From an uncultured Streptococcus sp. (GTDB lineage Bacteria; Bacillota; Bacilli; Lactobacillales; Streptococcaceae): a DNA stretch of 15,903 nucleotides. Under the pieces are notes generated by a model. It was not told where the DNA came from and ran no database searches. It saw only the letters and a list, made by a program, of their open reading frames with translations. The translations under genes were made by a program, and so were the position numbers. Position 1 is the first letter of the stretch, and every line of letters starts with the position of its first letter. Below are positions 1 through 7,127 of this stretch, piece after piece. Where the stretch lies: positions 1-15,903 of the forward strand of contig CABPWC010000025.1 of NCBI GenBank assembly GCA_902461025.1. Direction: 5' to 3'.

Positions 1-1280
1 TATTGACTCACAAGCTTGGTGGTAAGGTTGTTCCTGCCGGCGACGCTGGTAACCGTGAATACGGTCAATCAAAATTGACTCACACAGAATCAGCTCTTTT
101 TGCTGGAACTCCAGAAGAACAACTTGTCTTGATGAGCCACGGAGATGCTGTTACAGAAATTCCTGCTGATTTCATTCGTACTGGTACATCAGCTGACTGT
201 CCTTATGCATCAATCGAAAACCCAGACAAGAAAATCTATGGTATCCAATTCCACCCAGAGGTTCGTCATTCAGTTCACGGCTATGATATCCTTCGTAACT
301 TTGCCTTGAATATCTGTGGTGCCAAAGGTGACTGGACCATGGATAACTTTATCGAGATGCAAATCAAACAAATCCGTGAAAAGGTGGGAGACAAACGTGT
401 TCTCCTTGGTCTTTCAGGTGGTGTTGACTCTTCTGTTGTTGGGGTTCTCCTCCAAAAAGCCATCGGCGATCAATTGATCTGTATCTTTGTAGACCACGGT
501 CTTCTCCGTAAAGGTGAAGCTGACCAAGTCATGGATATGCTTGGTGGTAAGTTTGGTTTGAACATCGTTAAAGCAGACGCTGCCAAACGTTTCTTGGATA
601 AACTTGCTGGTGTGTCTGATCCAGAGCAAAAACGTAAAATCATCGGTAACGAGTTTGTCTATGTCTTTGATGATGAAGCAAGCAAACTAACAGATGTGAA
701 ATTCCTTGCTCAAGGGACACTCTATACTGACGTGATTGAATCTGGTACGGATACTGCTCAAACCATCAAGTCTCACCACAACGTTGGTGGACTTCCAGAA
801 GACATGCAGTTTGAACTCATCGAACCACTCAACACTCTTTACAAGGATGAAGTTCGTGCTCTTGGTACTGAACTTGGTATGCCAGACCACATCGTATGGC
901 GCCAACCATTCCCAGGTCCAGGTCTTGCAATCCGTGTCATGGGTGAAATCACTGAAGAAAAACTTGAAACAGTCCGCGAATCAGACGCAATCCTTCGTGA
1001 AGAAATCGCTAAAGCTGGTCTTGACCGCGACATTTGGCAATACTTCACTGTTAACACTGGCGTTCGTTCAGTAGGTGTTATGGGAGATGGCCGTACTTAT
1101 GACTACACCATTGCTATCCGTGCCATCACTTCTATCGACGGAATGACAGCTGACTTTGCGAAGATTCCTTGGGAAGTTCTTCAAAAGATCTCAGTACGTA
1201 TCGTAAATGAGGTTGACCACGTTAATCGCATCGTCTACGATATTACAAGTAAACCACCTGCAACCGTTGAGTGGGAATGA
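1..1280 (+). CDS. guaA: GMP synthase (glutamine-hydrolysing), 5'-truncated by the window edge
   Basis: This enzyme converts XMP to GMP using ATP and ammonia released from glutamine, the last step of de novo guanine nucleotide synthesis in the cytosol. About 425 of the usual ~520 residues are present; the reading frame is open to the left edge, so the TTG at position 3 is internal, not a start. The end of the class I glutamine amidotransferase domain is visible, with the catalytic His/Glu in FHPEV (visible residues 83-87). The nucleophilic Cys would lie just outside the window. The ATP-pyrophosphatase P-loop SGGVDSS follows at about 138-144, then the C-terminal dimerisation domain ending in PPATVEWE. 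Streptococcal guaA 3' ends are known integration sites for mobile elements, but I see no second copy of the guaA terminus in this window. Identity is very secure. Confidence 0.98.
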   Translation, partial: LTHKLGGKVVPAGDAGNREYGQSKLTHTESALFAGTPEEQLVLMSHGDAVTEIPADFIRTGTSADCPYASIENPDKKIYGIQFHPEVRHSVHGYDILRNFALNICGAKGDWTMDNFIEMQIKQIREKVGDKRVLLGLSGGVDSSVVGVLLQKAIGDQLICIFVDHGLLRKGEADQVMDMLGGKFGLNIVKADAAKRFLDKLAGVSDPEQKRKIIGNEFVYVFDDEASKLTDVKFLAQGTLYTDVIESGTDTAQTIKSHHNVGGLPEDMQFELIEPLNTLYKDEVRALGTELGMPDHIVWRQPFPGPGLAIRVMGEITEEKLETVRESDAILREEIAKAGLDRDIWQYFTVNTGVRSVGVMGDGRTYDYTIAIRAITSIDGMTADFAKIPWEVLQKISVRIVNEVDHVNRIVYDITSKPPATVEWE

Positions 1281-1375
1281 TTAATAAACATGATTTGAAG
1301 TGAAATGGTTGATTTAACAGCATTTTCAGTTATTATAAAAGGTTAAAAATAAATCAAAATTGATTGGTTCCCCAC

Positions 1376-1413
1376 CAAAAATCCCACCAGAAATATTCTG
1401 ATGGGATTTTTTT
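1376..1413 (+). terminator. Rho-independent terminator of guaA
   Basis: AAATCCCA and CAGA pair with TCTG and TGGGATTT around an AATAT loop, with one internal C/A mismatch, followed by a run of T. It lies about 95 bp after the guaA stop codon on the same strand. Confidence 0.88.
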
Positions 1414-1439
1414 ATATTAAATTTTATTCTTCTATTATT

Positions 1440-1477
1440 TGATGCTTTACGAGCTTTCTTAAGACCTGGTTTGGAAA
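1440..1477 (-). repeat. Direct repeat copy 1, rpsI 3'-end-like sequence (putative att)
   Basis: Read on the minus strand this encodes KPGLKKARKAS, which matches the C-terminus of streptococcal ribosomal protein S9, and then diverges before the S9 stop. The first 21 bp (1440-1460) are identical to 5390-5410 in the same orientation, and similarity continues to about 1477 with three mismatches and one gap. The 5' part of rpsI is absent, so this is a displaced fragment. The natural reading is an attachment site left by an element whose integrase targets the 3' end of rpsI. Confidence 0.72.
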
Positions 1478-1637
1478 GTATGGATTTCAGTTGGACTAAA
1501 AACAGCGTAATATAACGGCTTTTCAGAACTATATCTACTAATTAATTTCATAAAATATGAATCAATAGATTATAAATAGGGGAATAGTTTAGGTCTGTGA
1601 GCATTAAAATAATACACCTAACTTTGATCACCATTTT

Positions 1638-1880
1638 TTAGTTATTCACTCTTTTTTCAGATAGTGTTTTTAAAGTTATGATGTAAAATGCCGCAATTAA
1701 AACACTATACATCATAATCGGAGGATAGAGAATTAAGGATAGAATCAATCCCACTCCTTTAATTATTTGGTCAGGTATCAATAACTTTCTATATTGTGCG
1801 TTAGCTTCAAGTAATTCTTTCTGATCTATATTGGGTTTATCAATTACTTTATGTAAAAACATAATAAAAGAAAGCACCAA
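1638..1880 (-). CDS. Small putative membrane protein, unidentified, possibly a gene remnant
   Basis: The frame of up to 80 codons starts at a TTG; an ATG at codon 7 (about position 1862) is an alternative start. No good Shine-Dalgarno sequence precedes either one. The N-terminal half is charged and polar (KVIDKPNIDQKELLEANAQ). Residues ~40-70 form a long hydrophobic stretch broken by PP, consistent with one or two membrane spans, followed by a basic tail. I do not recognise the family. The absence of a clear ribosome binding site and its position beside a repeat make a truncated 3' fragment of a larger membrane protein as likely as a real small gene. Confidence 0.35.
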   Translation of the reverse strand: MVLSFIMFLHKVIDKPNIDQKELLEANAQYRKLLIPDQIIKGVGLILSLILYPPIMMYSVLIAAFYIITLKTLSEKRVNN

Positions 1881-2006
1881 TGAACAACTTAATTTATTTA
1901 ATTTTTAGAGTAATATACAAGCTATTCTATCTAAATTAGTATAATAGATCATTGCTCTAAATTTAGATATATCTTAGTAGTTCATTATAAAATTTAATAT
2001 TAAAAA

Positions 2007-2092
2007 GAGCCTGAGACAAAATAGTTCTCAACCACAAAAAGCTAGAGATTTCCAATTGCGGAACTCTAGCTTTTTAATTTTGAGTCGTTCTC
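2007..2092. repeat. Hairpin element with terminal inverted repeats, also the likely terminator of the TrlF-like gene
   Basis: The core is a perfect 12-bp stem, AAAAAGCTAGAG (2036-2047) with CTCTAGCTTTTT (2064-2075), extended by TTCC/GGAA inside the loop. Outside it GAGCCTGAGACAAAAT (2007-2022) is an imperfect inverted match to ATTTTGAGTCGTTCTC (2077-2092). The stem is flanked by A and T runs, so it can terminate transcription on both strands. It sits about 45 bp downstream of the stop codon of the ATPase gene. The terminal inverted repeats make it look like a small MITE-type intergenic element; similar GAGCCTGAGAC sequences recur in streptococcal genomes as far as I remember. Confidence 0.6.
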
Positions 2093-2120
2093 TTATTCTG
2101 AAAGTTATACACTAAACATT

Positions 2121-4634
2121 TTACAGTTTATTTATATCAATTACACGTTTATATATTTTCACCTTATGCTCAAACGATTCTTTGCCACCTTCAAGGTAGT
2201 TTACAATGTGTTTTTTTATTTTATCGTCACTTGGATATCCACTTTGTTCAACCCATCCATGTTCTCCATCCGATTCCATCAAAATAACTAAATCAGACAT
2301 TGCATTTGTTACTATTGTTGCGTTGTGAGTGGCTATAATAATCTGACGTTTGTTTTTAACATCTCGTAATATCTGCACTAAATTATTGTATATATATCGT
2401 GAATCTAGATTATCTTCTGGTTGGTCTATAAGTAATGGTCGATTATCATTTGTGAATTCTGAATAGGCAAGAATAAAATCAAGCATGGCAACTACCTTCT
2501 GACCTAAACTTAAACGTGTTACCTCCTTAAAAATTATTTTCTTGTTTCCATCTGTCACTTTGGAGTTGATATTAAATTCAAGATATAAATTTTCACAATT
2601 ATTATAAACATCCTCTAAATATAGCTGAATTAAATTAATATTAACTTTATTCCAGAGCTCAAAAATTTCATTCAATAACATATCGTCTGCTTCTTTTAGA
2701 TATACATCATCATTCAACCTACTATTTTGGGCAAATTTTTTTATTGAATATTCACCCTTGAGGTTCCTATTATTCATTAAGTCTACAAAAGTCGCAAAAC
2801 CACTTCTATCAAAAATCATTGAAAAATAATCGATGATTTCCCCACATGTTAAACGATATCCTTGAAACGAATTATCTAAATTTTTCCCCTCAGGGAAGAA
2901 CCAAAAATAAAAATTTTCAGGTAATACAAATTTTTTTTGTTGACTATACAATATTTGTAGCTTCCCTGATTGATTATCATTGAATGGACTTATTAGTGAT
3001 AATATTTTATTTTTTTGTTCTTCTAATCGCTTATCTTCATTCAGAATGAATTGGTCAATTTCTCCTGTTGAAGATATTTTACTAGAAACTTGATATTTTT
3101 TTATACTCTTTTTATCTTTAGCTATTACTTCATACAAATAATCACTTATTCTGTCATCACTAGCAATATTTACAAGTTGATTTACTGAATATCTATTATC
3201 AAACATTTGGTCTATTAAGCTTAATTTCTTTTGTTTGGAAACTTTACTAAGTTGACCACTCTCTTGAACTTCATATATTGATAAATATTGTTCTCTAATT
3301 TTCTCCGTTAAACGACTTTCATAATACCAATAACTTGATGTAGCTTTTGTTTTAACGTCAAAAGTGTCATATATGTCTTCCTCATTCTTCTGAGTAGGTA
3401 AATTTAACTCAACCAAATATTCTTTCTTTGACATCTCATACAAAATATATACCCTTGAGTGTTGAGAGAGAAATTCAAATTTTTGTTTCGTATCTGCTTT
3501 TTGAGACAATACAAATTGAATCAAATCTAAAATCGTACTTTTTCCAGTTCCTCTTCCTCCAATTAAACAATTTAGGGATTCCGAAAATTTAATAACAAAT
3601 TCCGAATTATTCTTTAGCAGGTACGAGTTACTGAGAGTTGGTACATATATTCCACGTATAGCTTTCGCCTTGCTGATTTCTGGATTCATTAGTTCAATGG
3701 ATACATCATATTCTGATAAAGCTTCTCGGAGCTGTTCATAGTTTCTTTTACTAAATTTTATCCACATCGGATTAATTGAATGTTCCTCGACACAATGTGA
3801 ATCATTATCAAGAATAAATGATGGTACATTCTTTTTTAAATATTTCGTAAGATAGCTATTGATATCATCTATTTTGGCAATATTTGATACGCCTATGAAT
3901 CGAGCGTAATCCTTAGAAAAAAGTTTTTTCTTGTAAGCATTTGAAAAATGCCCCTCTTTAAATACATCTGAACTATTCATATGAGCTATGTAGGCAAAAC
4001 AATCTTTATAGATAAATTTCTCCAATACTTCCAAACTCGCCTTAAAAGATCCTTCCTTGATACTCATTAGATTAAAGTTAAGCCATTTTTGAATGAAACT
4101 AGCTTTACTGTTAGGAAAAGCTACCAGCACATGCACCTTATCTGCACAAGAAATTTCCACTCCGTTTATTACTTCAATATATTCTTTACATTTATTCTGA
4201 AATAAATCAGATACTAATTTAATAGCTATCTTTAATTTTTCTATACCTGATATAGTATTATGATCCGAGACTACAACAACCGATATATTTTCATTGTAAA
4301 GACTTTGAGCAATAGTTAAAAAGGCAACTTGTTCTTTTTCGCTACTGAATCCATTCATAAAATAGTTTTCATATAAAAACTTTTCCCCTTTATCTATTTG
4401 AAGAAAGTCTTTTGGAAATATTTTTTGATTTCTAATCTCTTTAATATAGTCATCAATAGTTAAATTATTCCAATCATTCTCTGGCAAGTCTTTCCATTTT
4501 TTAAATAATCTATAATCATGAGATTCTGGAGTATGTACATGAAACAATGTCTTACGGTAACTACCAAATTTATTTTTTTCGCCACGAATTATCTTATATG
4601 CTCGTTCTGCTTCTAAGTTAATTTTTTTGCTCAT
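2121..4634 (-). CDS. TrlF-type protein: PHP phosphoesterase domain fused to an SMC/ABC-like AAA ATPase
   Basis: The gene encodes 837 residues with no interruption. The N-terminal PHP metal-dependent phosphoesterase domain (about 28-290) shows the expected ligands: HVHTP (32-36), SDHN (D124/H125), NGVE (E160), a lone H168, AHM (H218) and DNDSH (276-280). An ABC/SMC-like ATPase follows, with Walker A GGRGTGKST at 359-367, a long charged middle region, signature LSLGQK at 708-713, Walker B LLID with QPEDNLD at 734-744, and ATHN (H-loop) near 768. This is the layout of the TrlF family AAA-like ATPases. The biochemical substrate is unknown to me; nucleic acid hydrolysis driven by nucleotide-sensing is an inference from the two domains. 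The start is supported by AAGGAGG (4642-4649 on the complementary strand) seven bases before ATG. It stands alone, AT-rich, inside the repeat-bounded segment, consistent with an acquired defence-type cargo gene. Confidence 0.85.
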   Translation of the reverse strand: MSKKINLEAERAYKIIRGEKNKFGSYRKTLFHVHTPESHDYRLFKKWKDLPENDWNNLTIDDYIKEIRNQKIFPKDFLQIDKGEKFLYENYFMNGFSSEKEQVAFLTIAQSLYNENISVVVVSDHNTISGIEKLKIAIKLVSDLFQNKCKEYIEVINGVEISCADKVHVLVAFPNSKASFIQKWLNFNLMSIKEGSFKASLEVLEKFIYKDCFAYIAHMNSSDVFKEGHFSNAYKKKLFSKDYARFIGVSNIAKIDDINSYLTKYLKKNVPSFILDNDSHCVEEHSINPMWIKFSKRNYEQLREALSEYDVSIELMNPEISKAKAIRGIYVPTLSNSYLLKNNSEFVIKFSESLNCLIGGRGTGKSTILDLIQFVLSQKADTKQKFEFLSQHSRVYILYEMSKKEYLVELNLPTQKNEEDIYDTFDVKTKATSSYWYYESRLTEKIREQYLSIYEVQESGQLSKVSKQKKLSLIDQMFDNRYSVNQLVNIASDDRISDYLYEVIAKDKKSIKKYQVSSKISSTGEIDQFILNEDKRLEEQKNKILSLISPFNDNQSGKLQILYSQQKKFVLPENFYFWFFPEGKNLDNSFQGYRLTCGEIIDYFSMIFDRSGFATFVDLMNNRNLKGEYSIKKFAQNSRLNDDVYLKEADDMLLNEIFELWNKVNINLIQLYLEDVYNNCENLYLEFNINSKVTDGNKKIIFKEVTRLSLGQKVVAMLDFILAYSEFTNDNRPLLIDQPEDNLDSRYIYNNLVQILRDVKNKRQIIIATHNATIVTNAMSDLVILMESDGEHGWVEQSGYPSDDKIKKHIVNYLEGGKESFEHKVKIYKRVIDINKL

Positions 4635-4727
4635 CTATTTCCCTCCTTTAGCAGTTCTCAATATATCAATGACTTATCTAGAATATTTTTTTCTATTATT
4701 GCCTATTAACAAATTTAATATCATAGT

Positions 4728-4961
4728 TCACTTACAGGTCAGCAGATTCATAACACCTTGTGCATCTCTAATAAGATGCATGTAGACATCATGATTCTCT
4801 TGTTCCCTTAACAATTCCCTTGTAATTTCTTTAAAACTTTCTGAATCAAAATAGTGAGCTGGTCTAGGAGGTAAACTTCGCTCAAAATACTCTCTATTTT
4901 CTTTTTCAAAAGAATAAACATCTATGCTATTTTCTTCAGACATCAACTCTAAACTTATCAT
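4728..4961 (-). pseudogene. Truncated GNAT-family N-acetyltransferase (N-terminal fragment)
   Basis: The 77 codons read like the start of a RimJ/RimL-type acetyltransferase: MISLELMSEE, then SFEKENREYFERSLPPRP, which is characteristic of the family's N-terminus, and YMHLIRDAQG at the edge of the core beta strand. The frame then runs into a short unrelated end (VMNLLTCK) and stops. Full-length relatives are about 170-190 residues and contain the acetyl-CoA binding RxxGxG/A motif, which is missing here, so no activity is expected. The start is real-looking: AGGAGA precedes the ATG at 4959-4961. The break lies just upstream of the TrlF-like gene, suggesting the right-hand junction of that insertion cut the acetyltransferase gene. 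Confidence 0.75.
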
Positions 4962-5082
4962 TGTAATCTATCTCCTATCATTCTCTAAACTCAAATTCAC
5001 TCATGTTCACACAAAATGACATTTACAGCATTTAAAGAGATATCTTAATTTTTTCATATCATATCTACATTATAACATACTT

Positions 5083-5277
5083 ATGAAGAAAAATAATATC
5101 CATCAAGGACCTCATAAATTCCAACATCTTGCTAAACAAGCAGGTTTTTCTCTTGAGGCCATTTCAGAAGCACTTACTCATAGTGACATCCAAATAACGA
5201 AGACTTATGTCAATACTACTGAAAAAGTAAATCAAACAGCAGGAGAAATAGCCTTTAGAAGTCTCAAAAAGCAATAG
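5083..5277 (+). pseudogene. int: C-terminal fragment of a tyrosine recombinase (phage/ICE integrase)
   Basis: The last 64 codons of a tyrosine integrase are recognisable: PHKFQH corresponds to the box II HxLRH motif, SLEAISEALTHSD to the helix and box with LGHS, and ITKTYVNTT carries the nucleophilic Tyr (residue 42 of the fragment). The N-terminal arm-binding and core domains are gone, the box II Arg is replaced by Gln, and no ribosome binding site precedes the ATG, so it is dead. It points toward the rpsI-like repeat, whose coding direction is opposite, and stops about 95 bp from it. That convergent arrangement is typical of integrases that target the 3' end of a housekeeping gene. Confidence 0.8.
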
Positions 5278-5299
5278 GGTGAACTTGGGGTGAACTTTA
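5276..5299. repeat. Short tandem repeat GGGTGAACTT beside the integrase end
   Basis: GGGTGAACTT is followed directly by GGGGTGAACTTT. Paired short repeats between an integrase end and its att core are often arm-type integrase binding sites; here this is only an inference from position. Confidence 0.4.
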
Positions 5300-5371
5300 G
5301 TTTTTTGAACAAAAAAAGACATCCAAGAGAAAATTCTTGAATATCTGTAAACGTTGATAGTATCGTATTGA

Positions 5372-5426
5372 TTAACGTTTTGAGAATTGTGATGCTTTAC
5401 GAGCTTTCTTCAAGCCTGGTTGGAAA
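5372..5426 (-). repeat. Direct repeat copy 2: detached 3' end of rpsI (putative att)
   Basis: On the minus strand this reads PGLKKARKASQFSKR followed by TAA (stop at 5372-5374), the exact C-terminus I know for streptococcal ribosomal protein S9. Upstream of the Pro codon the S9 sequence is lost, so there is no rpsI gene here, only its displaced tail. The segment 5390-5426 is the direct repeat of 1440-1477. A tail of the target gene without its body is what remains on the far side of an element integrated at the 3' end of rpsI. Confidence 0.78.
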
Positions 5427-5446
5427 CACTTTTATTTGAATAAGTT

Positions 5447-5764
5447 TCAGTAACTGTCATCTGTTTGGTTGTTGAGGTAGCTAGCTCGACCTCGACCATA
5501 GCTATAGGTCTCACGAGCCTTGCCATCATGGCCATAGGTTTCGAGGACTTCTGTATGTTCACGATTGACATCGTTGACATAGTTGCGTTCCTCGTAGTAG
5601 TTGTAGGTGTCCTCTCGTGTGGTATAAGGGATCAGGACATCCTGAACCTGACTGGCATAGGTCACCTCTCCCTGACCCGGTAAGTTTCCAAGTTCTGGTG
5701 GGTTGACGACGATTCCTTCCTTGGTCGCTGTAAACAACTGTTTCTTTAGGCCATAGGTGTACAA
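5447..5764 (-). pseudogene. Rhs/YD-repeat protein fragment
   Basis: About 105 codons carry YD-repeat-like text: YTYGLKKQLFTATK, PYTTREDTYNYYEERNYVNDV, and LETYGHDGKARETYSYG near the end. Such repeats form the shell of Rhs-type polymorphic toxins. The frame opens at a TTG without a ribosome binding site, directly next to a perfect hairpin, and ends a few bases short of the rpsI-like repeat, so both ends look cut. This is most likely a leftover core piece of an Rhs gene whose toxin tip and immunity genes lie just upstream on the same strand. The family assignment rests on composition and pattern only. Confidence 0.6.
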
Positions 5765-5765
5765 T

Positions 5766-5800
5766 AAAACTCTCGAGGAAATCCTTCCTCGAGAGTTTTT
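5766..5800. terminator. Perfect 15-bp hairpin, bidirectional terminator
   Basis: AAAACTCTCGAGGAA (5766-5780) and its exact complement (5785-5799) close a four-base loop ATCC. With A residues on one side and T on the other it can terminate on either strand. It lies about 50 bp after the stop codon of the putative immunity gene. Confidence 0.85.
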
Positions 5801-5850
5801 GCATGTTTGTATTACAAAAGAAGAGGTTAATTTAAATAATTAGTACTATT

Positions 5851-6282
5851 CTAGTTAAAATAATCATGTAATTTAATTTCTCCTCTTAAATCTTTCGAAA
5901 ATAATCTAGGTAAATTATTTCTGAAATACTTAAAGTTTTCCAATTGAGTATTTATATAGAATTGACATCGGTGTATGCCCTCATCATTATCAGCTACTTC
6001 CATGTCTACCTCAATTTTTAACTCTTCTTTAAAATTAATAGGAGTTAACAAGAAAATAAAATAGCCGCTTCCTCCTTCTCTATCATCCCCAAAGAGAATT
6101 TTCTTTGGTGTATGAGGATTGTTTATATATTCATCTATGGCACTATATATATTGCTCATATCATCTTCAAAGAGGTAGCATAATTGATAAATTGTTAGAA
6201 ACTTTGTTTCACAGCTAAGTCTAACTTCACAAAATTTTTCTATTTCATCGAACCACTCAGTTTGTAGTACTATATTATCCAT
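5851..6282 (-). CDS. Putative immunity protein of a polymorphic toxin locus
   Basis: The 143-residue, acidic, soluble protein has no signal peptide or membrane segment. I do not recognise its family. Its context suggests the role: a strong AGGAGG ribosome binding site overlaps the stop codon of the toxin-tip frame immediately upstream, and only 11 bases separate the two frames, the usual arrangement of toxin followed by cognate immunity gene. A perfect hairpin terminator ends the unit. The gene is intact although the toxin frame is broken, which is what one expects if immunity is retained as protection against relatives. Function is inferred from context, not from a motif. Confidence 0.6.
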   Translation of the reverse strand: MDNIVLQTEWFDEIEKFCEVRLSCETKFLTIYQLCYLFEDDMSNIYSAIDEYINNPHTPKKILFGDDREGGSGYFIFLLTPINFKEELKIEVDMEVADNDEGIHRCQFYINTQLENFKYFRNNLPRLFSKDLRGEIKLHDYFN

Positions 6283-6293
6283 TCCAGTTCCTC

Positions 6294-6814
6294 CTATTCA
6301 CTTTTGAATTTAAAGTCATCGAATTCTCCCGTTGTTTTATTATAAACATAATGAATATTAATATTTTTCCCACTTGATGTTGAGACTTTCTTTTCCATCT
6401 TTACCCAGCCCTCTGAAGAGTGCCATCGCGTATCACCCATTTTTAGTTTAAGTTCAACTGCATTTTCTAAAGGATTAGACATCACTTCGTGCATCGCCAA
6501 CTGTTCTTGCAAATTTTTAGGTTCTGTTCTACCTGTACTTCCTCTTCCCAAGACTTTAACTGGGTTTCCTATTCCCCTTCTATTGAAATTTTTCCCACTT
6601 TCCGATCCCCACTTCATACCATTTCCAGTCGGAACACTAGAATTGTACTTAGCGACCTGTCTACCGGCAATCGCAGCCGTTACATCTTGAATCGGTGCAA
6701 TCCACGGCACATATGGAGCGATAGCTTTCTCTATATCACTCGCTGGTGTCCCATCTATCTGACGATTTCATCCACAACATTATCTACAGTCGCAATTTCT
6801 ATAAAATTTTTAGG
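6294..6814 (-). pseudogene. Frameshifted toxin C-terminal tip of a polymorphic (Rhs/LXG-like) toxin
   Basis: The open part (6294-6710 with a GTG, no ribosome binding site) begins PWIAPIQDVTAAIAGRQVA, a pretoxin-like linker, and continues into a small basic domain with EQLAMHEVMSNP, GDTRWHSSEGWVKM and IHYVYNKTTGEFDDFKFKS. The same frame is open upstream through DGTPASDIEKAIAPYV to about 6758. A one-base deletion near 6760 then joins it to PKNFIEIATVDNVVDEIV in another frame, preceded by a stop at about 6815. So this is the tail of a longer protein that has decayed. The toxin activity is unknown to me; the conserved GWVKM...HYVYN...DDFKF pattern looks like a nuclease-type tip but I cannot name a family. 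Confidence 0.6.
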
Positions 6815-6866
6815 CTATAGTGAAATTATCGTAGGAATCTATCCAAAACTCTAGAAAATTTTATTT

Positions 6867-7073
6867 TTAACCAAAGTAAAAAAATAAATCTTTACAAAAA
6901 TCAATCTCCTCTTGAGTTAAATCTCCGTTTTTTTCTTTATCTAAACTATAGAGTACACCTCTCACAGTATTAACAAACTCTGCTTGCTCTAACATTTGTA
7001 AACGTATTTCAGGATTATCAATGTATTTAATAATAATATTACATAATTTTTCTTTAACATCATTATAATTCAT
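6867..7073 (-). CDS. Small protein with an EF-hand-like loop, unidentified
   Basis: I place the start at ATG 7071-7073, preceded by TATAGGTGA with good spacing, rather than at the GTG three codons earlier; this gives 68 residues. The protein is acidic and helical. DKEKNGDLTQEE matches a canonical EF-hand loop at positions 1, 3, 5, 6, 9 and 12 (D, E, N, G, T, E), followed by a helix FCKDLFFYF. Only one such loop is visible. Its place between the broken toxin tip and pezT suggests an orphan immunity gene, but nothing in the sequence proves that. Calcium binding is an inference from the loop only. Confidence 0.5.
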   Translation of the reverse strand: MNYNDVKEKLCNIIIKYIDNPEIRLQMLEQAEFVNTVRGVLYSLDKEKNGDLTQEEIDFCKDLFFYFG

Positions 7074-7127
7074 ATTAGTCACCTATAATATCTACTTTTT
7101 TAAATGTACTCATAAATTAGCCCTTCG

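Larger units (their letters stand above)
1281..1637. other. Intergenic stretch after guaA
   Basis: This holds the guaA terminator and the first rpsI-like repeat, described separately. From about 1478 to 1637 the sequence is A+T-rich; I see no gene, tRNA or convincing promoter in it. Confidence 0.6.

Noticed and set aside
736..1074. 112-codon plus-strand open frame inside guaA
   Set aside because: It is an out-of-frame shadow of the conserved guaA reading frame, with no ribosome binding site.
1261..1280. guaA 3' end as the attachment site of the neighbouring island
   Set aside because: guaA 3' ends are used by some streptococcal elements, but no second copy of this terminus is visible in the window, while the rpsI-derived repeats flank the island.
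2007..2092. BOX or RUP element of pneumococcus
   Set aside because: The sequence does not resemble the BOX modules or RUP termini as I remember them; described only as a MITE-like hairpin.
5559..5804. 81-codon minus-strand frame overlapping the Rhs fragment
   Set aside because: It runs in a different frame across the perfect hairpin and has no family-like features; the frame with YD-repeat text is the better reading.
6489..6854. 121-codon plus-strand frame opposite the toxin tip
   Set aside because: Composition is unlike a protein-coding streptococcal gene, there is no ribosome binding site, and the opposite strand holds the recognisable toxin frame.
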